Source: Saccharibacter floricola DSM 15669 (lineage in GTDB: Bacteria; Pseudomonadota; Alphaproteobacteria; Acetobacterales; Acetobacteraceae). Taken from it: 64,000 bases of DNA. Within the stretch, counting starts at the first letter, position 1, and every line of letters begins with the position of its first letter. The notes beneath the pieces are model-generated. The model had not been told where the DNA came from and made no database searches. It saw only the letters and a program-made list of their open reading frames with translations. The translations under genes were made by a program, and so were the position numbers. Below, in pieces: positions 56,961 to 64,000 of this stretch. Location: the NCBI RefSeq assembly GCF_000378165.1, contig NZ_KB899335.1, forward strand, positions 62,001-126,000, in the 5' to 3' direction.

Positions 56961-57913
56961 TTCAGCCCATCCTTCTGCCATCTCAACACATAATCACGCA
57001 GCTTAAAGAGCAAGGTCATCAAACTTGTGCACATGAGCGCCATCACCAGCAGCGCAGCATACATGTTCGGATAAGCGGCCCATCCTTGGGCCCATTGCAT
57101 GTAAAAGCCCAAGCCAGATTTCACACCCAGCATTTCCGCCACAACAAGCATGGAGAAGGAAGCGCCCAACCCCATAAAGAGCCCAACGAAAATTTGTGGC
57201 GTTGCAGCCGGTAAAGCAACACGCAGCACAAGAAAGCGATCTTTCGCGCCCATTGTGCGGGCCACATCATAATAGGCCGGATCCACCGCCGCGACACCCG
57301 ACCATGTCAACACGGCGACCGGAAAACCAGCCGATAGCGCCATCAAGGCCTCTCCGGCTAAACGCGTTGACGGCATGATAACAAACGCCAGCGGCAACAA
57401 GGCGACAGGTGGCAAGGGCCCAATAACCCGCATAATGGGACGCACCCAATAGCGAAACCGTAATGACCGCCCAAGCGCCATCCCTACAACGATCCCCACA
57501 CAGGCCCCTATGCCATAGCCAATCAGGAGCAAGAGCAGAGAGTGCAGCAGACTATCTCCAAGGCGCTTCCAGTCTGTCAGGAAGACATCGAGCAAGTCTT
57601 GCGGCGTGCCGAAAAAGGGCCGTGGCAGAAGGAGGAATTTGGCCTGCGCCACCTCCCATGCACCAAGGCCTAGCCCAAGAACCGCGCTCCACGGCGCCCA
57701 ATAGCGAAGCCGCTTAAGCGCTGCGAGGATGAGCAACACCACGCCACACGCCAGAAAAAGTCCGGCGAGTAACGTCGTGTCGGGAAAGTCATCTCCATCA
57801 GGGAGCCACCATGTCAGAAAGGCCGCCACCCCCCAACAAGGGCCTGCTCCCCAACGCCACACCATGTCTTTAACAGAGGAGTGCGTCGTTTCATGTGTCG
57901 TCACGCGACTCAT
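56954..57913 (-). CDS. ABC importer permease, sulfonate/nitrate/taurine class
   Basis: A 319-residue inner-membrane permease. After one or two extra N-terminal helices (about 20-90), the usual core begins with a loop FFGTPQDLLD. It contains SLLLLLIGYGIGACVGIVVG (about 128-147), PPVALLPLAFVIM and the EAA-like loop YDVARTMGAKDRFLVLRVALPAATPQI. The N-terminal extension makes it longer than SsuC (about 260). Its start overlaps the binding-protein stop by four bases (ATGA) and its stop overlaps the ATPase start. Confidence 0.9.
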   Translation of the reverse strand: MSRVTTHETTHSSVKDMVWRWGAGPCWGVAAFLTWWLPDGDDFPDTTLLAGLFLACGVVLLILAALKRLRYWAPWSAVLGLGLGAWEVAQAKFLLLPRPFFGTPQDLLDVFLTDWKRLGDSLLHSLLLLLIGYGIGACVGIVVGMALGRSLRFRYWVRPIMRVIGPLPPVALLPLAFVIMPSTRLAGEALMALSAGFPVAVLTWSGVAAVDPAYYDVARTMGAKDRFLVLRVALPAATPQIFVGLFMGLGASFSMLVVAEMLGVKSGLGFYMQWAQGWAAYPNMYAALLVMALMCTSLMTLLFKLRDYVLRWQKDGLKW

Positions 57914-58968
57914 CCCAGCAAATCCTGCGTCACACGATCAGCATAGCGGCTTGTATTAAAGGACGGACGGAAAACACCAATTCCCTTGAGGGCTTCAGCA
58001 TAACGGATCACCTCATCACGGAACGGCCCATCAATGACCTGATGATGATGGCCTTGCATCCGCAGCATCTGTGCGAGATCCGCTTGACTGACCTTCGGGG
58101 CAAAAGGTTGGAAGACAGCCGCCGCTTCCTCTGGGTGGCACGGGATCCAAGCTCCCGCTTCTAAAATCGCGCTCGCCACCGCTGCGGCGACATGGGGCTC
58201 TTCTTTCACCAGCTTTTCACGCAGCCCAATCACACAGCACGCATGGTTAGCCCACTCACCCGCCATATTGCTATCAAGATCGAATAGATTGAACTGACGA
58301 CGCTGCAAATAAGCCACCGGATCATCATTGGCGATGGCCTGCACGTCCCCTCGTTGCAACGCGATAGGCAGCAAATCAGACGGGAACTGCCGCCATTGCA
58401 CATCCTCTTCAGGGTCAACACCTGCTTCTTTCAGGCGAATAGCAAAGAAATTTCGATCCGGCCCACCAATATCAGCCACACCAACGGTCTTTCCCTTGAG
58501 GTCTGCTAGGCTTTTCACACCAGACTTCTGCGATGTCATGAGGTAAATGCACCCCGCATGAAGCCCTGCAACCAGCTTTACCGCAAAGCCCTGTTGCAAG
58601 GGTTTGAGCCAACGCAACGCCATGCCCGGCGCACCGTCGGCCTTCCCAGTCGATAACGTCTCAAGCAACTGGTCTGTTGATCCCGCAAAATTCACGTAAT
58701 CAACATCAAGGTTATATTTTTTGAAAAAGCCTTTTTCCTTCGCCACCGGAACAGCAGACGTGCAAATGGAATCCTCATTCCACGCGATCGTCAACTTACG
58801 CGGCGCACCGGGGATAGGGGGCACCTTGCCACTCCCGACCGCCTGACACTGCATTCCATCCTCACCCATCGCAGCAGCATGAAGCGCACGCCCCCCACCA
58901 AAGAAGGCCATCCCTCCTAGCGAGGACAACAACAGAGCACGACGGGATACAGAAGCACGGTCAGACAT
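57910..58968 (-). CDS. ABC importer substrate-binding protein, NMT1/SsuA-like, Tat-exported
   Basis: A 352-residue periplasmic binding protein. The N-terminus SVSRRALLLSSLGGMAFFGG is a twin-arginine signal, ending near LHAAA. The body has KLTIAWNEDSICTSAVPVAKEKGFFKKYNLDV, LLETLSTGKADGAPG, LKGKTVGVADIGGP and the later AIANDDPVAYL, as in nitrate/sulfonate/taurine-binding proteins. Its four-base overlap with the permease shows a tight operon. It heads the unit, so the promoter should lie in the 58969-59100 stretch; I saw no SAM riboswitch there. Confidence 0.9.
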   Translation of the reverse strand: MSDRASVSRRALLLSSLGGMAFFGGGRALHAAAMGEDGMQCQAVGSGKVPPIPGAPRKLTIAWNEDSICTSAVPVAKEKGFFKKYNLDVDYVNFAGSTDQLLETLSTGKADGAPGMALRWLKPLQQGFAVKLVAGLHAGCIYLMTSQKSGVKSLADLKGKTVGVADIGGPDRNFFAIRLKEAGVDPEEDVQWRQFPSDLLPIALQRGDVQAIANDDPVAYLQRRQFNLFDLDSNMAGEWANHACCVIGLREKLVKEEPHVAAAVASAILEAGAWIPCHPEEAAAVFQPFAPKVSQADLAQMLRMQGHHHQVIDGPFRDEVIRYAEALKGIGVFRPSFNTSRYADRVTQDLLG

Positions 58969-59796
58969 ACATCACCTTAAAATGTCATCACCAAGACAAA
59001 CCATTGCCTCGGTGGTCTTAATTTATAAACACCTACCACATTATGATATTTATTCAATTATACTTTTCTTGATCGTTGTAAGTATACCTCTACTCTGTAT
59101 ATCCTGGGAAAGGCCTTCCCTACTCCTCGCCCTCATTCTCTTGATATCGTTTATCGATATCGTCCTCATATGACAGGCAAACACTATCCTTGACGATTGA
59201 GACGCAACATACGTGTTCAATCGCATAGACAACCAAAGGTGATGTTTAAACCATCTTGCTGACAGGCTTTCGTAAACGCTGTTGTGACTTACTTGAAATC
59301 TGTAATAATTCCCATCAAACTTCGCTTTTTAAACGCACCCACTCTCACCATATCTCATCCCTGAGAGCTTGCCTTAAGCCCATGACATCATGAGAAGATT
59401 GGTTTCTTCTTTTGAGTGATCAATAAAAAAGAACAAGGCACTTCTCCCAGCCTCGTAAGGAGAGACACACCTTCTGCTTCCTCGACTTCTTGTCAGTATT
59501 AAGAAAAAAGACACCCAAGATACCGACAAAAAGAGATAATAGTTTCACAAAAAATGTTCCAATATTTCAAAGAGCGCACTGAAAGCCTATAAATTATTAG
59601 GCACGAAAATATCTTTGTATAACGACGAAACAACGATCCTTCTATATTCTCTTACAAAGGAAGCGTATGTTCCCACAACATTCACCGCCAAAAGAAAAAA
59701 ATCACACCCCGAACTATGGGAAATTACCCACCTACTCCCTAGATAAGAAACTTCTCGAACATTTTGGGCCCACATTTTCTTACCATAAGGTTTTCT
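58969..59796. other. Long intergenic region, one doubtful small ORF
   Basis: About 830 AT-leaning bases between divergent genes. A 63-residue rightward frame (58982-59173) would encode one or two hydrophobic helices (IILFLIVVSIPLLCI) but has no clear ribosome-binding site and holds a 7-bp palindrome (59143-59161). The rest has no coding signal and no recognisable RNA. It may be decayed sequence plus the promoters of the two flanking genes. Confidence 0.45.
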
Positions 59797-60579
59797 ATGA
59801 AGCTCGCGTCCATCATTCGCAACGATACTGGCAATGATCACGCACCAACCGTGGTGTTGATCCATGGTGTTTTCGGGCGGGCCCGTAATTTGGGTGTGCT
59901 CCAGCGCGCCCTTAGCCCTTATTTCAATACCGTTGCGCTTGATCTCCGCTCACACGGAAACAGCGAACACGCGCGACTGACCTATCCGGATATGGCCAAT
60001 GACGTGCTCGAAACGCTTGACCATCTCAATATCGCATCAGCAGATTTTGTTGGACATTCAATGGGGGGAAAAGTCGCTATGACCATCGCGCTCCACGCCC
60101 CTCATCGCGTGCAACAACTTCTCGTCGCCGATATTGCGCCAGCTCCGATGCATCATGGACAAAATGCGCTTGTCCAAAAACTGGATGCGCTCACGCTGCC
60201 CGCTCTTGAAACCCGGGCCGATATCCGCAGCTTCTTAAACCCTATTACCGACAACCCTGCTGTTACGGAGCTGATTGGGCAGAATATTGAGCCGGGTTCT
60301 CCTGCCCGTTGGCTCATCGGCCTGCATGAAATTGCCCAAAGCTTTCCCACAATTGAAAACTGGCCCAATACCCTGCCAAATGCGCGCTGGAGTGGCCCTA
60401 CCCTCTTTATTCGTGGTGGGAACTCCCCTTACATTCAGCCCGAACATCATGGGCTGATCCATCATCTTTTCCCACGGGCGCATATCCGCACCATTCCCAA
60501 TACGCACCACTGGCTTCATGCTGAAGACCCAGAGAGCTTTAACGCCATTATGCTGGATTTCTTACGTCACACAGACTAA
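59797..60579 (+). CDS. Alpha/beta hydrolase (YbfF-like esterase)
   Basis: A 260-residue alpha/beta-fold hydrolase. The oxyanion loop is LIHGVFGRARN, the nucleophile elbow is GHSMGG (Ser88), and the catalytic His lies in NTHHWLHAEDPESF near the end. LDLRSHGNSEH is typical of the family. ATG 59797 with AAGG upstream is preferred over 59764. It resembles YbfF-type acyl-CoA or short-ester hydrolases; the true substrate is unknown. It stands alone, 117 bases before the IsdG-like gene. Confidence 0.87.
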   Translation: MKLASIIRNDTGNDHAPTVVLIHGVFGRARNLGVLQRALSPYFNTVALDLRSHGNSEHARLTYPDMANDVLETLDHLNIASADFVGHSMGGKVAMTIALHAPHRVQQLLVADIAPAPMHHGQNALVQKLDALTLPALETRADIRSFLNPITDNPAVTELIGQNIEPGSPARWLIGLHEIAQSFPTIENWPNTLPNARWSGPTLFIRGGNSPYIQPEHHGLIHHLFPRAHIRTIPNTHHWLHAEDPESFNAIMLDFLRHTD

Positions 60580-60695
60580 GGCCCGCGCCATTGGGGACGG
60601 CATCACCTGACACAGTACGCGACGCGCCGCTCTGTCTTTTGCCTCACCCGTTACGCCCTGCATTTCCCACTTTTTAGGTCATTCAAGGCTCTGTT

Positions 60696-61010
60696 ATGTA
60701 TATTGCGATGAATCGTTTCCGCGTTAAACCTGACTGCTCCGAAGCTTTTGAGCAACGCTGGCAAAACCGTGAGGTATTCCTCAACACGGTTCCGGGTTTC
60801 GTCAGCTTTCAACTACTCCGTGGCCCCGAGCATGACGACCATACGCTCTACGCGTCCCATACCATCTGGGAAACGCATGATGCGTTCATTGCGTGGACAC
60901 AGTCAGAACAATTTCGCCAAGCACACCGCCATGCCGGTGAGGGCCCGTCCCTTACCGTAGGCCGCCCTGTTTTTGAGGGGTTTGACGTGCTGCAAGAGCT
61001 CCATGCTTAA
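60696..61010 (+). CDS. Heme-degrading monooxygenase, IsdG-like (ABM domain)
   Basis: A 104-residue ferredoxin-like dimeric enzyme. The catalytic triad of the IsdG family (Asn7, Trp67, His77 in IsdG) is matched by Asn6, Trp67 and His77 here, in MYIAMNRFRV, FIAWTQS and FRQAHRH. It also has GFVSFQLLRGPEHDD. It probably opens heme to release iron in the cytoplasm. No heme uptake gene is adjacent. A terminator follows its stop. Confidence 0.82.
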   Translation: MYIAMNRFRVKPDCSEAFEQRWQNREVFLNTVPGFVSFQLLRGPEHDDHTLYASHTIWETHDAFIAWTQSEQFRQAHRHAGEGPSLTVGRPVFEGFDVLQELHA

Positions 61011-61029
61011 CCATCTACAGCACCATGTG

Positions 61030-61060
61030 AGAGAGGGGCACACAGATGCCTCCTCTCTTT
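61030..61060 (+). terminator. Rho-independent terminator after the IsdG-like gene
   Basis: AGAGAGG (61030-61036) pairs with CCTCTCT (61052-61058), extended inward by GGC/GCC (one bulged base), and ends in TT. It lies between this gene and the convergent hisD. Confidence 0.65.
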
Positions 61061-61072
61061 CAGAACATCCCG

Positions 61073-62359
61073 TTATTTTAACCGTTCAGACAAGCTCATC
61101 GCGTGAGCATCTAACCCTTCCTCCCGCGCGAGGCGAGCACCAGCCGGGCCTACTTTTTTCAACCCTTCAAGGTCTGTCTCAATCGTCGTTGTCCGTTTCA
61201 GGAAGTCATACACCGACAAGCCTGACGCAAAACGTGCCGTCCGGCTCGTGGGCAGAACATGGTTCGGCCCACCGACATAATCCCCCACCGCTTCTGGGCA
61301 GAAACGGCCCATAAAGATCGCCCCTGCGTGACGCACCTTGGCACTAAACGCACGTGGGTTTTCAACCATGACTTCAAGATGCTCTGGCGCAAAGAGATTA
61401 ACAATCTCTGCCGCTTCATCGTCGTTCTGAACCGTTATGACGGCCCCGCAATCACGCCAGCTCTTCCGTGCGATCTCCGCACGCGGGAGCGTCTCTAGCT
61501 CACGTTCGACCGCAGCACTCACAGCCTCAGCAAAGGCCGGGTCTTGGGTGATCAACACAGACTGCGCCTGCTCGTCATGCTCCGCTTGTGCCAGCAGATC
61601 AATCGCTACCAGACGTGGGTCATTGGCTCCATCAGCCACCACAACGACTTCTGAAGGGCCTGCAATGCTATCAATCCCGACATGGCCAAAAACCTGCCGC
61701 TTTGCTTCAGCAACAAACGCATTACCCGGCCCAACGATACGGTCCACCGGTGCAATGCGTTGCGTGCCGAATGCCAGAGCTCCGACAGCCTGAGCCCCAC
61801 CAACGCGGTAAATCTCATCAACCCCGCAAAGCTTTGCTGCCGCCATCACGAGCGGGTTAATCACACCGTCAGGCGTTGGCACACACATCGCCAAACGGCT
61901 TACCCCTGCCACACGTGCCGGAAGCGCGTTCATCAGCACAGAGGACGGATAGGCCGCTTTACCACCGGGCACATAGAGCCCCACCGCATCCAGCGACGTC
62001 CAGCGCATCCCCAAACGCAGGCCATCTTCATCGGTATAATCAATATCTTTGGGCAGCTGTGCCTCATGAAAAGAGCGGATGCGCTTGGCAGCCAAAGCAA
62101 GCGCCTCATGCGTTTCAGGCGAGACTTTCGCCGCCGCCTCATCCACTTCTGCCGCGCTTAAACGCAACTTATCAGCAGGAAGGGCGAGGCGGTCAAAGCG
62201 CTCTGTATACTCGCAAAGGGCGTCATCTCCACGCTCGCGAATATCGGCTAAAATAGCCCGCACCGGCTCCACAACAGACCCGCTTTGTTGGCCACGTTCA
62301 GCTAAAACCGCTTTAAGACTTTCCGAAAAATCAGGGGATTGTGTGTCCAGACGTCTCAT
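61073..62359 (-). CDS. hisD: Histidinol dehydrogenase
   Basis: A 428-residue zinc and NAD+ enzyme for the last two steps of histidine synthesis. Family blocks are VGLYVPGGKAAYPSSVLMNA, DRIVGPGNAFVAEAKRQVFG, DSIAGPSEVVVVAD, LLAQAEHDEQAQSVLIT and the C-terminal APEHLEVM with the catalytic Glu-His, then VGDYVGGPNHVLPT. The length is normal. Its ATG overlaps the hisG stop by four bases, so the two are coupled. Confidence 0.97.
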   Translation of the reverse strand: MRRLDTQSPDFSESLKAVLAERGQQSGSVVEPVRAILADIRERGDDALCEYTERFDRLALPADKLRLSAAEVDEAAAKVSPETHEALALAAKRIRSFHEAQLPKDIDYTDEDGLRLGMRWTSLDAVGLYVPGGKAAYPSSVLMNALPARVAGVSRLAMCVPTPDGVINPLVMAAAKLCGVDEIYRVGGAQAVGALAFGTQRIAPVDRIVGPGNAFVAEAKRQVFGHVGIDSIAGPSEVVVVADGANDPRLVAIDLLAQAEHDEQAQSVLITQDPAFAEAVSAAVERELETLPRAEIARKSWRDCGAVITVQNDDEAAEIVNLFAPEHLEVMVENPRAFSAKVRHAGAIFMGRFCPEAVGDYVGGPNHVLPTSRTARFASGLSVYDFLKRTTTIETDLEGLKKVGPAGARLAREEGLDAHAMSLSERLK

Positions 62360-63045
62360 GAAACTTTCTCTCCCGACTGAGCAAGCTGCGGCAAAGCCAG
62401 ACGGAATTGCTCAATCAAACCATTAATCTCTTCTGGGCGCGTTTTGAGGGCAACGCGATTGACAATTAAGCGGCTTGTGACCTGGGCAATAACATCTACC
62501 TCTTCAAGCCCATTCGCCCGCAATGTTGACCCAGTATCAACCAAGTCCACGATAACATCAGCCATATCCAGCGCGGGGGCGAGTTCCATGGCCCCATGAA
62601 GATGCACAATCTCCGCATTCACCGCACGAGAGGCAAAATAGCGTCGGGCAATGGCAGGATATTTGGTGGCAACTCGCAAACGCGACCGCCCTTCCGGCAT
62701 CACCTCGCCGCCCCCTTTAAGCCGGGCAACAGAAATACGGCATCCGCCAATCCCCAGATCAAGCGGTGCATAGAGGTCTGGATAATCGAACTCCATCAGG
62801 ACATCCGCCCCGCACACGCCAATATCCGCTCCACCATAAGCCACAAATGTCGCGACATCGAACGAGCGCACCCGCACCACATCGAGAGAAGGCTGCGACG
62901 TCGGAAAGCGCAGACGGCGGCTGCTTTCGTCCAAACAATCCGGGGCGGGCTCAAAGCCTGTATGCTCTAAAACAGGGCGCAGCGCTTTGAGAATACGCCC
63001 TTTAGGGAGGGCAAGAATGAGCGGTGAGCTCTGCGGGTCTGTCAT
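62356..63045 (-). CDS. hisG: ATP phosphoribosyltransferase, short form
   Basis: A 229-residue enzyme for the first step of histidine synthesis. It has LALPKGRILKALRPVL at the start, YGGADIGVCGADVL and the PRPP loop in DVIVDLVDTGSTLRANGL. The C-terminal regulatory ACT-like domain is absent, so this is the short form that depends on HisZ, which is not in the window. ATG 63045 has AGGAG at good spacing; the frame opens further to 63132 without support. Confidence 0.95.
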   Translation of the reverse strand: MTDPQSSPLILALPKGRILKALRPVLEHTGFEPAPDCLDESSRRLRFPTSQPSLDVVRVRSFDVATFVAYGGADIGVCGADVLMEFDYPDLYAPLDLGIGGCRISVARLKGGGEVMPEGRSRLRVATKYPAIARRYFASRAVNAEIVHLHGAMELAPALDMADVIVDLVDTGSTLRANGLEEVDVIAQVTSRLIVNRVALKTRPEEINGLIEQFRLALPQLAQSGEKVS

Positions 63046-63177
63046 GAAAGGCTCCTGATCGGCACGCACGGTAAGAATCTCATTGTCCCTATCTCTACCA
63101 CGTCCCAGCAGGCAGGAAAGCCCCACAAACACAGCATCACCATTAAAGCGCGTTTAATCTTTTAACAAATGGAACCT

Positions 63178-63804
63178 TTAAGGCAGCAAAGATTTTAAAG
63201 ACGTGGCAATATCTACACGCCGCATAGTGGCAAGCCGTGCCGCTTTTAACACCGCTTCCGCCTCATCAACGGCCTTGTCTAACGTCTCATTCACCAACGC
63301 ATACTCAAACTCCTCCCAATGCGACATTTCGCTCAGAGAGGCTTTCATACGTTTGGTAATTTCATCATCACTATCGGAGGCCCGACCACGCAACCGGCGC
63401 TCTAGCTCCTCAAGAGAGGGAGGCAACACAAAAAGCCCCACCACATCGTCAGGCAAAGCTTTTTTCATCAAACGATAGCCCTGCCAGTCAATGTCCAACA
63501 CAATATCACGCCCTTCTGAAAGAGCCGCCTCTACCGGAGCACGTGGGGTTCCATACCCCCGACCGAACACTTCCGCCCATTCAAGCAGCTCCCCTTTTTG
63601 GGCCATCTCGCGGAATTGCTCCATCGTGCGAAAATAATAATGCTGCCCCTCTGTCTCACCAGCACGAGGCGCGCGTGTCGTGACAGAAACAGACGTAAAA
63701 AGATGCGGGTCACGCTGACGCAACGCCTGAGCAATGGTCGACTTCCCTGCTCCCGATGGCGCTGAAATGACCAAACAAACCCCACGGCGCGCTTGTTGTT
63801 GCAT
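63178..63804 (-). CDS. gmk: Guanylate kinase
   Basis: A 208-residue enzyme converting GMP to GDP. The P-loop is SAPSGAGKST (14-23). SVTTRAPRAGETEGQHYYF and VLDIDWQGYRLMKKA are the GMP-binding and core blocks, and the lid region ERRLRGRASDSDDEITKRM is complete. ATG 63804 is preferred, with GATGAGG upstream; the frame is open to 63885. Confidence 0.96.
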   Translation of the reverse strand: MQQQARRGVCLVISAPSGAGKSTIAQALRQRDPHLFTSVSVTTRAPRAGETEGQHYYFRTMEQFREMAQKGELLEWAEVFGRGYGTPRAPVEAALSEGRDIVLDIDWQGYRLMKKALPDDVVGLFVLPPSLEELERRLRGRASDSDDEITKRMKASLSEMSHWEEFEYALVNETLDKAVDEAEAVLKAARLATMRRVDIATSLKSLLP

Positions 63805-63909
63805 GACCTCATCTTCCTTCCCAATGGCCCTATGATGCGCCCTTCCTAAAGGATGACTCTTTTTCTGGCCAGAAAACATCTTCACAATGCTGTGTTTATC
63901 GCGTGACTT

Positions 63910-64000
63910 TTACGCTCTGCGCCCCCATAATTTTGTAATATCGGCTTTACAGCGGGGGGGTTCCTCTGCTTCCTCCAAAAGTTGGTCTAACCCTGTCATA
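63910..64000 (-). CDS. Possible 3' end of a leftward gene, cut by the window edge
   Basis: From the right edge a minus-strand frame stays open to TAA at 63912-63910, encoding about 30 residues that end DITKLWGRRA. It lies 105 bases upstream of gmk in the same direction. An ATG sits at the edge, so it could be a C-terminus or a very short frame. I do not recognise it. Confidence 0.3.
   Translation of the reverse strand, partial: MTGLDQLLEEAEEPPRCKADITKLWGRRA

Noticed and set aside
58969-59100. SAM riboswitch ahead of the ABC importer-metY operon
   Set aside because: No sequence resembling SAM-I, SAM-II or SAM-V cores could be found.
59587-59865. 92-residue minus-strand frame upstream of the hydrolase
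   Set aside because: It overlaps the hydrolase start in antisense and has no recognisable feature.

Overview
The window looks like chromosome from an acetic acid bacterium (Acetobacteraceae, Alphaproteobacteria). The pointers are a GC-rich genome, a hopanoid-type RND transporter (HpnN), a fused CysN-CysC, OmpL-like and DcaP-like porins, MlaE/MlaF, and a short-form HisG beside HisD. Genus cannot be fixed from sequence alone. I see no rRNA, tRNA, CRISPR array, insertion sequence or prophage. Two stretches (about 31.65-34.15 kb and 53.7-54.4 kb) are clearly AT-rich and look acquired.

Layout. 0-4.4 kb: the 3' part of uvrA, an SMR transporter, a DUF2946-type His/Cys-rich protein and a TonB-dependent copper receptor, all rightward. 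4.5-6.9 kb: trhO and an OmpL-type porin. 6.9-22.8 kb: a long leftward block read in the order DsbD-like thiol reductase, glycosyltransferase, degenerate AMP-ligase-like protein, a 2147-residue fully reducing type I polyketide synthase, a fatty acyl-AMP ligase, and two paralogous TibC-type O-heptosyltransferases. 22.8-31.6 kb: an exported creatininase-family protein with a beta-propeller protein, a DUF2721 protein, pstS, a large DcaP-like porin, two tandem secreted paralogues of unknown family, and ugd. 31.7-34.1 kb: an AT-rich SIR2 plus P-loop NTPase gene, probably antiphage. 34.2-37.7 kb: cysH-cysD-cysNC. 37.9-46.1 kb: a secreted GIN-like protein, mlaE, mlaF, radA, an MmcQ/YjbR protein, a YigZ protein and hpnN. 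46.2-53.3 kb: small unknown genes, mntH, sulfide:quinone oxidoreductase, DUF3297, RidA-like and a divergent ClC protein. 53.7-59 kb: an AT-rich orphan gene, metY and an ABC importer of the sulfonate/nitrate/taurine class. 59.8-64 kb: an alpha/beta hydrolase, an IsdG-type monooxygenase, hisD, hisG and gmk.

How the genes work together. The most notable unit is the 7-20.6 kb block. The acyl-AMP ligase would activate a fatty acid and pass it to the iterative PKS, whose complete KS-AT-DH-ER-KR-ACP set would extend it as a saturated chain. The glycosyltransferases around it suggest a glycosylated lipid or surface product, but that product is inference. Sulfur handling recurs: sulfate activation and reduction (cysHDNC), sulfide detoxification (sqr), sulfide incorporation (metY) and a metY-linked ABC importer likely to bring in a sulfur source. 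Envelope functions (porins, Mla permease/ATPase, HpnN) and metal handling (copper receptor, MntH, IsdG-like enzyme) make up much of the rest.

Limits. Start codons were chosen by eye from ribosome-binding sites and family lengths. Family assignments rest on recognised motifs, not on searches.
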